64,000 nucleotides of DNA from Isoetes taiwanensis (Eukaryota; Streptophyta; Lycopodiopsida; Isoetales; Isoetaceae): NCBI GenBank assembly GCA_021234155.1, contig JAJEKV010000032.1, positions 4,777,835 to 4,841,834 on the forward strand, given 5' to 3'. The notes beneath the pieces were generated by a model that saw nothing but the letters and a program-made list of their open reading frames with translations, was not told the origin of the DNA and made no database searches. The position numbers and the translations under genes are program-made. Positions 1-11,365 of the stretch are shown in pieces (the first letter of the stretch is position 1; each line of letters begins with the position of its first letter).

Positions 1-887
1 TAATTTTACACCTAGTATTTGAGTCTGTGGATGTGGATGTATGTGGACGTGAATGTCACCTGTATCTTTAAAACATACTGAAAGAAGAATTAACATATGG
101 CATAGGAGGAAGTCCACATAATTTGATAAAGCTTAATACAGCATTCCAATTTTAAAGAGTTTAGGGTTTAGGGAACTAAGAGAGAAGATTAATGCTGGTT
201 TTTGAGGTACGAATGCAACACAAGCCTATGAGGCAAAGAAAAATTCAAGGTATTTCTTGATTATGTAATGGCAATAGCATCATCAAGTTTGCACTTGCAA
301 ACTACAACCCTGCAATGCTTTGCCTCATCCAAGTAAAGCTATGGAGAGATTAGATATGCACGCCTAGTTGAGTGCTTAAAATACATAATTTGGTGCCATT
401 TTTAGATTTGAATGAATACCGTGCATGTTTGTGGCATGGCTGTGTGGGATAAATCTTAGGTCAATTTCATGTATCTCACATTTTCTTTCTTATGTTTCTA
501 ACCTGGTTTTCTTATAAACATAAAATGTCTTTGTGGTTTCAGCATTCAGCATTGTGTTGTTTGCAAAAGCAGCAAATTGTTTGGCATGGCATGCTTTGCA
601 AACGTAGCAGCCTGAGTTTCCACTGGTAGTTTATGCATGGGTTATGCCAACGCAATTTTCCCTTACCAAAACTCCCTCTCATAAAGAGAATAGTTTGCTA
701 CTAAAATTTAGTTAGGTGTTGTTCTTTAGTTGCCCAAAGGGGAAACTCTTGGATTAGCAAAACAATTTCATCCTTTCCCTTCCACTAAATAACTTCCATA
801 TCCAGCTGCACATCTCCATATCTCCATATGAACTTTTAACATACATTTAATAAACCGAAAGAAATTCCGAGTGCGGCAGCCCCTCAT
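1..887. other. Intergenic, no gene seen
   Basis: AT-rich sequence with no open frame of useful length on either strand and no recognisable protein, RNA or repeat structure. It borders a decayed LINE tail on its right. Confidence 0.6.
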
Positions 888-1440
888 TTGATTTTCTTGT
901 ATTAAATACTCAAAGAAGTTACAAAGCAAAACTCATATGAGACAGAGATAAGATCCTTGTCATCATCAGATAATGTGGACACCAAGTACTGATCGTACAA
1001 TCTATCTTTAATCTCGCGAAGCACTTGGTTCGGGGTACGAGAAACATTCTTAAATACTAGATGACACTAACTTTTCCAAATGACCCAGTAGGCCAGCGCT
1101 CGTGTGATATGGAATGCTAATTTCTTAAGCCTTGGCCAACGTCCAGGAAGTGAATTGAGGAGAATCTACTGATGATGAGATGCGACAGAAACCGAGCCTG
1201 AATTCATGCCCATGTGATGTGTACATTGTCATACAAGACGAAATAGTGCTCAATAATCTCAGGCGACAGCTTGCATATAGGGCAGAGTGAACTTACTCGT
1301 GGCTTAAATGAGTGGACCTTCATATTTACTCGGATTGATCGATGAAGAAATTTATTGCACCACGAACATTTCTCTTTCTTGATATCTAACACAAAGTACT
1401 AACACGACGACCATGCAATACAAAGTACTAATGACTCCAC
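888..1440 (-). mobile_element. LINE-A: 3' fragment of a non-LTR retrotransposon
   Basis: On the minus strand the stretch 1392-1204 encodes the zinc-binding domain that follows reverse transcriptase in plant LINEs (zf-RVT): a CPIC pair followed by an EH..C-like pair, in the same order as in the longer LINE at 23.6-23.8 kb (CPLC ... EHC). Further along the minus strand the sequence still resembles the conserved W-I-W-K tail of that family, but with stops in all frames. The piece ends near 890 in an AT-rich run. It is a dead, strongly 5'-truncated copy. The family call is firm; the boundaries are approximate. Confidence 0.7.
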
Positions 1441-2483
1441 CTATAATCTACCCAATAGTACTATGTGGGTTGCCTATTTTTTTATGACTAAGAAAATAGT
1501 TTTGAGATATATTTATTGTATTTGATTTGGTCTCAAGAGGTACTACTAATTTAACCTACTCATTCAAGGAAAATTTATAGGATGGATTTGGTTATATTTG
1601 TTAAAATAAACCCTTTCACAGATGTGATAGAGAGGGTGTAAACCCTTTTTAGAGCTTATCTCAGTTTTGCAACTTTTTGTTTTCTATATGTTCTGAATAT
1701 GCCCTTTTTTCTAATAGCCCTTAAAAAACCATCCCTGGATTAAACATACTCGAAATCAAAGAATTCTTGGGACAATATAAGCTCATGGTTTGGCGGGAGG
1801 ATTTTATATTTTGCTATTGCCACAGGACATGTTATCAAGGTCAGGGGCAGACTTGTCCCAAGACAATTTTGTGGCATGAGAAAAGATCATTGCAAGTTTG
1901 ACGCATTACAATGGCATGAAAACGTGGAGTTGGCTAAATAGGAGAAAAATGAAAAGCTGAACTCGTATTTGATAACATGTGCTAAAGCCAATACCAAAAG
2001 TAGAAACAAGGCGCCGACAGGGAAAGGAAACTATTAAGATCCATCTGCTCCACCATAACCAAATAGCTTCACCATAGAAAAGCCCATGAATTGATCAAGC
2101 GCATCTTGATAAAAACTCAGCTGATAATGGATGGCCGGATATACCATCAAAAAAGGCCAGATATACCACATCTCGGAATGGGCGTCCTTCGAAAACTATC
2201 AAGAAATACATGAACGTAATGAAATACAATTTAAGATACAAAACAATGATTCATACATCCAAGGGAAGATATTCAATGAATCAAATAGCTCATATATTAC
2301 TGGAATTAGATGAAGCTGCATTTCCTAAACCAGTTGCTCTAGCTCTGAATTCTTGGAAGCAATTATTGTTGTTGATATTGAACATGTTGATGGTAATGTG
2401 ATTGCTATTGAAGGTTCTGCTGATGCTAGAGGTAGCAGCGAAAGTGGTTGGGATATGTGAGTAGTTAGGCACTCTATTGAAGT
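1441..2483. other. Intergenic, no gene seen
   Basis: Only short open frames (60-67 codons) that resemble nothing I know. I see no promoter, RNA or repeat. The right edge is the target site of the next LINE. Confidence 0.5.
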
Positions 2484-2486
2484 GAT

Positions 2487-2876
2487 ATGGCACTCATAGC
2501 CATGACTTTGGGCTGTGAGTATCTCTCCCCTAGTAGTAAATCTAAGATTCTTGGTATTCCTTTTGCTCTAATGACTAATGCTAGTGATTTATGGCATGAG
2601 ATTATTGAAAAGTTTAGTAGAAAGGTTGATCTCCTTAATAGTAAATATATTTCTAAGAATGGTAGATCTATTATTGCTAACTCTATCACATCTTCCTCTC
2701 ATATGTACGAATCCTCCATTCTTCTAGCCCTTAAGAAGGTCACTGCCAAGCTCCAGGGAATTGCTAGGAGATTCATAGCCAGTGGTGGAAATAGGAGGTG
2801 TTGGATCCCAGTCTCTACGGCAAAATGCTGTAAGAAAAGAAAAGAGGGAGGACTGGGTGAGAATAATCAATATTGA
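2487..2876 (+). pseudogene. LINE-B reverse transcriptase, C-terminal part
   Basis: The frame reads like the thumb/connection part of plant LINE reverse transcriptase: a LGIPF motif, then a segment with GRSIIANSI that corresponds to GRATVAKSV in the LINE at 22.7 kb, then the usual SSHMYESSILLA block and a GGLG motif. The polymerase core (YADD) is absent because the copy is 5'-truncated. The frame closes at 2876 and the homology continues in other frames, so this is a decayed gene. Confidence 0.7.
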
Positions 2877-3570
2877 GAAACAGAGTGTTGCCCTTGCTGC
2901 CAAATAGATTTTCAGGGCAGGGCATGGACTCATCAATCACCCGGTATCCAGCCTAATAAATTACTATCTTTCTCGATGCCACCCTTTTGGCTGGAGAAAT
3001 GTAAGGATGTCTCTACCTCACAGTCTTTACTTTGATTTCTCTATTCCTATTAATCTTCCAGGTATAATAAAAAGGTGGATCAAAGCTTGAAACTCGGTAA
3101 GGGGGATGTTTTCATGGAAGGAGGGGCTTGCCATAGACCAAACTATGTTCTGGAACCCCTCCCTTCTATTGGATAACCCCAGGATGTGCCCGGCTCTCCA
3201 CTTCCCAGACCAATGCAAAATTTGGACAGATTTTGGAATTACACATATTTCTTATTCATTCAATTCATTGAGTTCCAGGATTTTGTCCTCTCTCATCTTG
3301 GAGATGAACATGCCAATCTTTACAATATTCTGAGGGAGGCCCTTGCAACAGAAGTATGGAATGATTAGCAAACCACTTGGCATATCAATGGTATTGTAGG
3401 CTATAAGGTCAAAAGTGCCTACAAGTTTCTCGCCTCATCTTTTACTCTTTTCCTGCACTCTAAATGGAACATTAGTAAGGATAGATGCAAGATTAATCTA
3501 AAGTTTATGTGGAGCTCCCCTATTAATCCCAAAATTAAATCTTTTATATGGCAGCTCTGGTACAAAGCTC

Positions 3571-3912
3571 TTGCCACCAATGATAAAAGATACATATTGC
3601 ATGTCTTATCCTAACCTGTGTGACAGATGTCTACAGACTCCTGGGGATGAAGGGCATTTATTTAAAGGATGGCTTTGGTCAGAATGGGTTCTGGAGCTAG
3701 CCTCTGAAGCATTCCACATTTCTAACTTAACCAATGCACCTTTAGTGGACATTCTCTTTCCACCCTCTCCAAATGACTGGAGAATCTTTCTCCTCTTATG
3801 GAGAATGTGGAAAGCTCGAAATTCTATTATATTTGATCAGGAGATTATTTGGCCCCACGTTGTGATTCGGCAGACCAAATATGACATCAAGTGGATCCAA
3901 GAGTTTTTCTAG
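3571..3912 (+). pseudogene. LINE-B zf-RVT domain remnant
   Basis: The frame holds a CDRC pair near its start and a W..W..WKARN block near its end, which is the typical layout of the zinc-binding domain downstream of plant LINE reverse transcriptases. The second metal-ligand pair is damaged (a glycine and tryptophan replace the usual H..C), which fits decay. It lies 3' of the reverse transcriptase remnant in the same orientation and about 550 bases before the A tail. Confidence 0.65.
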
Positions 3913-4454
3913 TCTAACCCTCTCCTTCCTTTTCAGGTAACATTCTGGTGTTAATCAAAAGGACGAGGTGGGAGAGGATCAATCTTGTGATAAATGATAT
4001 GTGGCTGGATCAGTTTGGGTCGAGTCCTGTGTTCTACCATGGAGACTACTAGATGCGAATGTTCTTGCACTCAACATTACAATGCAAGGAAGGGACTTAT
4101 TTGTGAAGCAATTGATTAGTCTGATCGGTTTAATCCAGCAAAATGTCAGATCTGTGGCTGTCCTTACTGTCACTTCATCAATTAAAGCCATGGAATTAGA
4201 AGAAAAGACAAAAGAAAGACCGAGTATTAGTTGATTGCTCATCTCTGAAACCTTTTAAAAGACTACCTCGGTTTCTATTTTATTTCAAAGGTCGACGCTG
4301 CCCTTATAAACAACCCTTTTTTTCTTATCTCTCTTGGACCACATCATTGAGAGACTATCGGATATTCTCCTCTATGTAGGCGTATGTACCTAGATGTATA
4401 TCCTTTTCATATATTGATTAAATACTGCCTTCAATAAAAAAAGATAGTGGCACT

Positions 4455-4953
4455 AGAAGCAATACTTTTTATTGTTGTAGGCACTTGATGAGATTTGTTG
4501 CATTTCTATCCACATTTTCCATAGAGAGCGTGTATCTTTTTCCAGACCAAGGCAAAACTGAGTTTTTGATATTTGATCCAAAAGTGAACTTACACATGAG
4601 GATAATGCACATAGAAGGACCAGAAATTTCTTATGATCCAATTTCTGCACTAATGTTCTACACCCTATAAAAACAAGAGGCATGTTGATGTTTTTGAGAA
4701 CAAATGTAGTTCCCAAATGCCATATTTAGAGTGCACTATGTTTATAACATGTATACAATCCTTCAAATATGTGGACCAATATCGATAACAACATAAACTA
4801 GACCTGTAATTTAGGTTTAACAATGTGTGTAGAAGACAATTACCAAGCTAAGGCCACGATAAAGGAGATTGTTCTGATGTAAAAATGGCCAAGCACCAGG
4901 TCCAAGATATGGCTCGTATATACATAAGGGCCAGCCCGTGCACTCTAGCTTAC
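4455..4953. other. Intergenic, no gene seen
   Basis: AT-rich. Open frames on both strands overlap each other and show no domain or coding character. Confidence 0.5.
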
Positions 4954-5056
4954 CATCTTCTCTTTCACGAAGTTCGGTTTTCTCTTTCTCAGCCCTTTTC
5001 ACTCCACGATGAACACCTTCAAAATTTCTATGTAGTTGTTCCTTTCTTTCCTCTAG
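4954..5056 (-). other. Candidate internal exon (coiled-coil, charged)
   Basis: On the minus strand a 103-nt open stretch is bounded by a good acceptor (CTTTATAG at 5057-5064) and a good donor (GTAAGC from 4953). It encodes about 34 residues rich in E, K and R with heptad-like spacing (for example LEERKEQLHRNF). I do not recognise the protein and could not find convincing partner exons on either side. It could be part of an undetected split gene or a captured exon. Confidence 0.25.
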
Positions 5057-5064
5057 CTATAAAG

Positions 5065-6820
5065 TGCAAAAAAATTGTTAGCTTTATTGACTGCAGCATT
5101 ATAAAATAAAAATGGACAAACTGACAATCATCAGACCGTACAAATAGAAATCGAATAGAACGCTGCCCATTATTCTGCATCGTTATGCACAACTACTATT
5201 GCCCAGAAATGTGAATGCAGCCTAAACTATAGAAGAAAAAGAAAACACAGTTAGAACAACAGGAGTAACGGCGTAGCAAGAATTAGAAGCGGAAATCAAA
5301 ATCTCAAACCCTAGCTACTAGCAAAACCATGGGATTATTGTGTCATAAATCTTCTCTGGGTTGGCAATTCTCACCACAAAACTTTGAGGAATTTGAGATT
5401 AGTTTTAGAAAATCCTGCCGACGGAGGTCCAGGCGAAAAGCCCAAAAGAAAAACCCAAAGATGATGAGTAGCCAGAATACTGTTCGGAGAAGCCAGCGCA
5501 GAAGCAGAGGAGGAAATTGGGATGGTCGGAGAAAGGGAAAAGTAATTTTCAAGGACTTTCTAATTTCCATGCCCGTCTGATGCAAAATTAAGAGATCTAA
5601 TTGTTGAGATGAAAATAAGCTGACGTGGCAGGACACGTGGCATAGCGAGAATTGCAGCAAAGTGTGCACCTCGGGTTAGGCAACCCTGCTAAAAAAAAGG
5701 AAAAAAAGAAAAACATTATTGACAGTGTAAGCTTTGTGTTGTATGTAAATTCCTTGGGCATTCCACTTCTAGTTTGCAGAAAATAAAGCAGCAGAGCACG
5801 GTTCCACCTAAAAACGAAGAAACATCCTAGGAATGAATTATGGACAGTGGGTTGAGATTGCAAAAAGAAGTTTAATGAGAATTTATCCTTAATGGATTAA
5901 GTCAATATGGGTGATAGGTACCCATAAAAAGGCATTGCCTAGCAAGTGCTAGACTAATTCCATAAATAACTATTTGAACAATATTGATAAAGTAAATGAT
6001 ATCGTTAATTGAAATCATCATGTGTGTTTGACAATGCAGCATGTTTCTTGTTTAAAATAAGCAAAAAGCATAACTTGCTCAGTCAAGAAATAGCATGTAT
6101 GCCAGTTGCTTGACATTGCACATAGAATTGACATGTTTATTCTGTAAATCGGCCAATTCTTTCCAGAGGAGCTAAAATTTGAGGAGTTGTTTACATTCAA
6201 TGAGGGGTATATTATGCCAGTGAGTCTTCTAAACCTATAGAACTAATGTATGGGAGTGGGATATCATGTATGCAATTGTTGTTGCTCAAATGGGGCTCAT
6301 ATGCTATGCCGATGCCTATGCATTCGATCAAACAAGCGGCGCATGTCCATAGTTTGCTCCAATGCCATAATCCTTCTTGCATTGAGATGATGGACACTAA
6401 AACGCAGCCAAGCTTATTATTAAAGAAGAATGACATAAATTATTTGTGTTGAATTAGCATGTCTAGCATGCCAGAATTAGTTAGTAAGTAAATCAAAAAG
6501 AAAATGCTAACTACTACACCAGTCATAGTTTTAACCTTCAGGAAAAATTTCCACTAGAAACAAATATAAGGGCTTTGCATGCCCAAACACCTATACCACA
6601 GTAATCAGATTCCATACATGTTTGGGTTAAAGAACTTATTCCGCAAGCTTTACTTTAGCGTAAGCACATAGGTACCCTCGCCATCTCTTACACCTCTCTA
6701 TACTGTTTTAATCTAGAAATACAACAAGCCTGCTTCACAATATTGAAAATAACTAGCATCTCTATCTTCTACACTCCCAGCCTGGGTTTCTTGCACAACA
6801 GGAGTTGTTTTGGAAGCAAA
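5065..6820. other. Intergenic with one small basic ORF
   Basis: The only frame that stands out is 5329-5580 (+), 83 codons, very rich in R, K, S and Q, preceded by AAACCCTAG (a telo-box-like word common in plant 5' leaders) about 20 bases upstream of its ATG. Nothing in it is recognisable and it could be chance. The rest is AT-rich without coding character. Confidence 0.3.
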
Positions 6821-7027
6821 TCAGCTTTCTCCCTTCTTTAGATATCGCTTTAATACTGCAGGAAGAAAATCAAATGTCAGATCTACAACAATAAAGGGGA
6901 AAGAAAATTTATGAGAAAGAAATTGACCTGCAGAGGGAGAAGTGGAAGGAAATCTGCCGGAAGACTTAGCGGCCTGGCATTTTTTGATCATCATCAAAGT
7001 CCAGCAGACTTTTGTCACGAGGGCCAT
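6821..7027 (-). CDS. Possible two-exon small ORF, 44 aa
   Basis: On the minus strand an ATG at 7027 opens a 100-nt exon ending at 6928 with a donor (CTGCAG then GTCAAT). An acceptor with a pyrimidine run (TTTTCTTCCTGCAG) precedes 6855, and joining the two keeps the frame and gives a stop at 6821. The 44-residue product is basic with no known domain. The splice signals are better than chance would usually give, but the product is short and a second frame of exon 1 is also open, so this is only a candidate. Confidence 0.2.
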   Translation of the reverse strand: MALVTKVCWTLMMIKKCQAAKSSGRFPSTSPSAGQFLSHKFSFPFIVVDLTFDFLPAVLKRYLKKGES

Positions 7028-7602
7028 AAGATTAAAGAAAGTAGAGAGAGGGATTTGTATAGAAACAAGCTATTGAAGAAGAAACGCTGTAAGGAATGCA
7101 AGGATTGTTGGATGCTTGTAAGGAATGCAAGTATTGAAGAAGAAATACTCTAAGAAATGCAAGAAGGCCGCCAGAAAACAAAAATCAGTACATATTAGTA
7201 GCAGACCACAAGATTGACCGCTAGCAAAGCAAAGACGTCCAAGAACCTGCAAGAGAAAAAACGAGAACAACGAAAATATGAGCTCAAATGTGGAAGCGCC
7301 AAAGGGATTTTACCGCCTCTGCCATAAACATCGCCAAAACTCTTCACTGTTTTCAAATCTGTAACAAGAAAAAGAAAAAAATGAGAAATAATAGCAAGTG
7401 CCAACGAGATTCATGTTTGAGCCATAAAAAAAAACTACCGAATTAGTCCAAAAAAATGCTCCTCCAGTAACATGCAGCCACAAAAAAATGTGCCGGAGAA
7501 GGAGAGAAAGAAAGAATTCATCGGAAATAAAATGAACAGGGTTTTTCATCCTAGTTGGCGCCACGTGTACGCCAAACATTATTCCTAGTGGTCCACGTGC
7601 GT

Positions 7603-7679
7603 GAACCCATGGGTAGTCGGGGGTTTCTGGCGGGAAAACCGCACTGCCAGCCGGAAACCCCCTCGTACCCATGGGTTCC
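7603..7679. repeat. GC-rich imperfect inverted repeat (hairpin)
   Basis: Two arms of about 30 bases, each containing AACCCATGGGT next to a GGGGGTTT-type run, face each other around a short centre with GGGAAAACC. A pair of ACCCATGGGT palindromes forms the outer ends. The arms are roughly 80 percent complementary, and the GC content is sharply above the surrounding AT-rich DNA. Confidence 0.6.
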
Positions 7680-7876
7680 CCAGCATGCAGAAAACATGGT
7701 TTCTTGGACAACCTCCTACTTTGAAAGGCATTTAAGAACTCTTCGAGCAGGCATTGCAGTATTTTGAGGAGGCCTTCATAAAGGCCAAGCAGATTTCTCT
7801 CGTCTGCTTCTCATTATGGTTTTTCTAGATTGAAAAAGAGCCTTCAAAACATGCCAACTAAGCCAAATGAAGATAA

Positions 7877-8305
7877 ATGAACTACCAATCAGAAATCAGA
7901 GCCTGACGGGTCCAGTCAACAAAATTGTTATAACTAACTCACTGGATCACATTTTCTAGCATAACTATTGATAGAAAAGTCCAAATGAGCTCTCGTTTAG
8001 TGCAATAGATAGATCTCGTTGAGATCTTTCCAATCTTAGGTGATTTGCACATATTTTAACCACTTATGATTGTCAAAACTCCAAAACAATGGTTTTTACC
8101 ATTTTTTACTATCCTACAGGGCTAAAAGATATGCAAAACACCACCTAAGGTTGGAAAGATCTCAATGAGATCTATCTATTGCACCAAACAAGAGCTCATT
8201 TGAACTTTTCTATCAACACTTATGCTAGAAAATGTGATCCAGTGAGTTAGTTATAACTGTTTTGCTGACTGGATTACCAGTTCTGTTTTCTGATTGGTAG
8301 TTCAT
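7877..8305. mobile_element. Fold-back MITE with about 190-bp inverted arms
   Basis: The left end ATGAACTACCAATCAG and the right end CTGATTGGTAGTTCAT are exact reverse complements. The arms stay alignable for about 190 bases on each side, through blocks such as GTTATAACTAACTCACTGG and GAGATCTTTCCAA, with scattered substitutions. The centre is short and AT-rich, and there is no coding sequence. This is the layout of a non-autonomous fold-back element. No clear target-site duplication is visible, so the superfamily is not assigned. Confidence 0.75.
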
Positions 8306-8767
8306 ATAGCTTAAGCCCTTTTATGATCTCAAAAAATCCCTAATGCTAGAAAGCTTTGAAAATGCCAACAATCTGTGTCCAGCGCTTCTTTGGCTGGAAG
8401 GAAATTTCTGAAGCAATACCGCAGCTGCTTTGTTGGGCGTCATTGGTCCGAGGAAATTCTGCTTAGAGATCTTCGTCTTTTTATTAATCTTCCAGGGCAA
8501 TCTTTGGCTCCAACAATCTTTGGACGAATATATTCTTGCCAGAATCCTGATTTTTCATAACCAGTTCCTTCGTCGCTGCCTTGTTGGATCTAAAGATCGA
8601 ACCCATCAATACTTATTGTCTGTGATATTTCTTTGTCAAACACTATTGTAGAATCTGGAAAAAGGGAATCTCTGTTCAAGCTTCTGAAATACATAGTAGA
8701 AAATTCTTACTCCAGACTTTGCCTTAACATCTTTGGGCACCACAGATTTGCAGAGTTTTTTAAGAAT
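8306..8767. other. Intergenic, no gene seen
   Basis: Two overlapping plus-strand frames of about 60-70 codons occur but resemble nothing known. It ends in an AGAATAGAATAGGATAG microsatellite-like run that abuts the next repeat. Confidence 0.45.
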
Positions 8768-8912
8768 AGAATAGAATAGGATAGATTTTTAACGTCCACG
8801 GAGACCGACTGGCCTATGGGACCCAAACAAAAAAGAGAGCAGCAAGCGTATTACTGACAGGATTAAAAAACCCCCGCCCCGAAGGGTTTTCGAGGGAAAA
8901 ATCTTAGCAGTA
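8768..8912 (+). repeat. Dispersed hairpin repeat R1, copy 1
   Basis: First of four related copies in this window (others near 29.8, 30.3 and 53.6 kb). The shared order is: an AGAATAG-type run, GTCCACGGAGACC, GGCCTATGGGACCC, AAAGAGAGCA, a TATTACTG block, then AAAAAACCCC followed by GCCCC and GGGTTTTCGAGG, which can fold into a GC-rich stem. Copies diverge between blocks but keep this order. I do not recognise the family; it could be a SINE-like or terminal piece of a larger element. Confidence 0.6.
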
Positions 8913-9221
8913 ATAGGTCTGTATGCCGTACGATTGTGTAGGATAGTTCAATACCGTCCCGGAGGACACAACTGAGTCCGTGCATCCATAACCTCCTGGA
9001 GGTATGACCCCAACAAACCGGCAGATCTGGAGGGCATGACATTCATCCTCAATGGCGCCCTGGTGGCAACACTGGCAAAGCCTTTGCTCTCGTGCTTCCC
9101 GAGCCCAATGTCCTCTCTCAATGCGGAAGCGATGTGCACCTGTGCGAATGGAAGCTATAAGTCTGCGCTTCTTCATGGGCAACTGGGTGTACAAGTACTG
9201 GTGTGGGCCTCTCGTGAACAA
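8913..9221 (-). mobile_element. LINE-C: non-LTR element fragment with zinc-binding tail
   Basis: The minus-strand frame 9221-8904 (105 codons) encodes the motif seen C-terminal to reverse transcriptase in many non-LTR elements: R..SHR-like start (TGAHRFRIERGHW), then C..C followed about 10 residues later by DECHAL..C. This is a different family from the other LINEs here, whose second pair is EHC. Only the tail is present. It lies directly next to repeat R1 copy 1. Confidence 0.6.
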
Positions 9222-9818
9222 AATTAGCTATGGCAGAATAATGTCCCACAACAATTTACTGTTCTAAGCGTGTTGATTTAAAACTCAGCCAAGGCTTTCT
9301 CCCATGCATGATTATCGGAATAGCCATTTCGGTGAGATGGAGATGGATTCAAGCTGGAATAGGTCAAGAGCATAGTACTTGCGATTTTTCTTGAGGCCAA
9401 AATAGGAAATGTGATTTGGCTATAGGACAACAACAGATGCATGCGATTTTTGACGGGCATGATAGATACAACAGGATGTAGCATCCATGATGAGCATTAT
9501 AGGTACAACAGGATGCAACATCCACAAATCAGGCGGTAGCCCGAGTTTGTTATAGTAGGGCATAACACCCAAGTTCCAGGGTGTTATCCGAAGGCATTTC
9601 ATCTAGGGTCTAGTTTACTATTGTGGTCAATCTGGGAGTGTCATAGGTTGCACATTTTCCAAGCCATTTTTTCATCTATTTGTAGTGTTATTGTTGTAGC
9701 CTAAGCTAAGATACTAATGGCTTATAAGTCTTTCCCCCCCTTAGGGAGGCAGTATTTGGATTCAATATCTTCAAATTAATTCTTATCATGATATATAAAC
9801 CTTGTAATGTTCACTTCT
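9222..9818. other. Intergenic, short local duplication only
   Basis: No gene. A short block containing TACAACAGGATG and a CATCCA word occurs twice within 9465-9525. The right edge is the poly-T run that marks the reverse-oriented tail of LINE-D. Confidence 0.5.
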
Positions 9819-11365
9819 TTTTTTTTGAAGAACTGTGTCATCAATATATTAAAAGAATGGTAATGTTACAAAGCAAGTGAGGAGGAAGGAGAACTGCCCC
9901 AAAGAGACAGCGATACCTCGACACTCCACAACAAACTCACAGAAAAACTGCAACTCTACTGCTGTACAAACCGACCATCACCATCTACAACACCCAAGAA
10001 GTCCCGCCAAATGGCAAACTTCCACTCTACTAATCCCGGGAACACCAGAAAGCTTTGAAATAGCTTGTAGCCGAAGTCGAGGAATCGAGAGGCTGCAGTG
10101 CTTGAATCCCCTCGAAGATCCACAACCGCCTTCCAAATCAGCCACACCAACCAAAGCACACACGGATGCAAGGCTTGCTACCGCAAGAGCGGCCAAGCAC
10201 CGGATATACACATGAAGCAAAGAATCTGGCGGTTAGTCAATCTCGCCAAAATGTAACCCTAACCCAATCCCAAAAGTGCCGCAGAGTGAGGGCATAAAAC
10301 CGCACAATGCTCCACAGCCTCACGATGAAGGCCACAACAAGGGCAGAGAGGGCTCACACCCGCCTAAATCCCGACTCACAAGGGCATTAATACGATCGGC
10401 CGATGCACCACCGGCCCACGAAGCACCCTAACCTTCGGTGGGGAAGTGAGCTCCATGTCCACGCCCAAACCGAAAGCGCCATCAAGAACCCGGAAGCTAC
10501 TGAGACCACTTGCACGAAGGGGCGGTGTGTCATGAATAGCCGGACCCTGTAACAAGGCCGCACAAAACAAGAAGACACAACATCCGGATGAACCTTCCAA
10601 ACCTACACCACCACATCATCCTGAGGGACTATAGGTATGTGTAGCGGAATACTCCCCGCCACTTGTTCCCAGATAGCCCGATCACTGCCCCTCAGACGAA
10701 AGCGAGCTCGAAAGAACTCCCACGAAGCTAACTGACCACCCCAATACCAATCCTCCAAGATGAGCACTGTAGCTCGCCTCCAACGGGCCTGCGTCCGATC
10801 ATGCACGGTGGCAGCCAAGGGCAAGTGCGCAGGGGGTAGAGGAACCCACAAGAAAGGAGAAGAGTAGTGATAAACTGAGGCATAATCTAGCTGGAAGAGC
10901 ACACGCACATGATCCCAAGCCCGCAACACCCCCGTGAGAAAAGGGGATGCATGTGGGAAAGGTCGGAGACCATACAACAGTGCCCAGGGCAACTCCACAT
11001 GCACAGACGGCTTCCCAAACGCCACACAATGGCGAAGAGACTGCAACAACATCGCCGCACCAGGAGAAGATGCTCCAACCTGCAGAATGCTCCAAACAAA
11101 CCAACACCTTACTATGCAGTGCCAAATCCAGAATGGCCAAGCCCCCATCCTCCCGGGGGCGAAGACACTTCCACCAAGCCACTTTAACAACCGCCCCTTC
11201 ATCATCCCCGCCCTACACAAAATTTCGAACAATCTTATCCAAAGCCTGTATCTTACCCTCAGGAGCTAACATCGCAGATGCTGTATACACATGAGTGCTA
11301 CAAAGTACTGACTTAGCAATAGTGATCCTACCTGCCATGGACAACTTGCTACCCTTCCATTGATT
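9819..11365 (-). mobile_element. LINE-D: 5'-truncated non-LTR retrotransposon
   Basis: A minus-strand copy whose A tail appears as a T run at about 9819-9828. Reading from 11365 down it holds the end of reverse transcriptase (an SMAGRITIAKSV block matching SMAGRATVAKSV in LINE-E), the connection region, and then the zinc domain, in which CPCC ... EHC is visible near 10330-10290 in one frame. GC content is clearly higher than in the flanks, as in LINE-E, pointing to the same or a sister family. Frameshifts and stops break it into several frames. Confidence 0.8.
10603..11232 (-). pseudogene. LINE-D reverse transcriptase connection region
   Basis: A 209-codon open frame that aligns by eye over its length with codons of the LINE-E frame at 22.9-23.4 kb: LQSLRHCVAFGKPS against LQRCISFGSPS, PWALLYGL against PWALFYPL, NASPFLKG-like HASPFLTG, and IWEQVAGSIPLH against IWEKVAATLPPH. 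No polymerase catalytic motif lies in this part. It is the longest intact fragment of LINE-D; upstream and downstream homology lies in other frames. Confidence 0.75.

Larger units (their letters stand above)
2484..4454 (+). mobile_element. LINE-B: 5'-truncated non-LTR retrotransposon with target-site duplication
   Basis: A plus-strand LINE remnant holding the C-terminal part of reverse transcriptase and the zf-RVT region, ending in AATAAAAAAA at about 4434-4442. The A tail is followed by GATAGTGGCACT (4443-4454), and almost the same string, GATATGGCACT, sits just before the first LINE-like codons (2484-2494). This is the classic pattern of target-primed reverse transcription: a 5' truncation, an A tail and a direct repeat of the target. 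Stops and frameshifts mean it is no longer coding. What is seen: motifs, tail and duplication. What is inferred: the exact 5' boundary. Confidence 0.75.

Noticed and set aside
7310-7767. Facing 133- and 70-codon frames over the ACCCATGGGT hairpin
   Set aside because: Each is the other arm of the inverted repeat read antisense; no domain or codon bias.
10909-11294. Three overlapping plus-strand frames of 92-115 codons
   Set aside because: They lie antisense to the LINE-D reverse transcriptase frame and arise from its high GC content.
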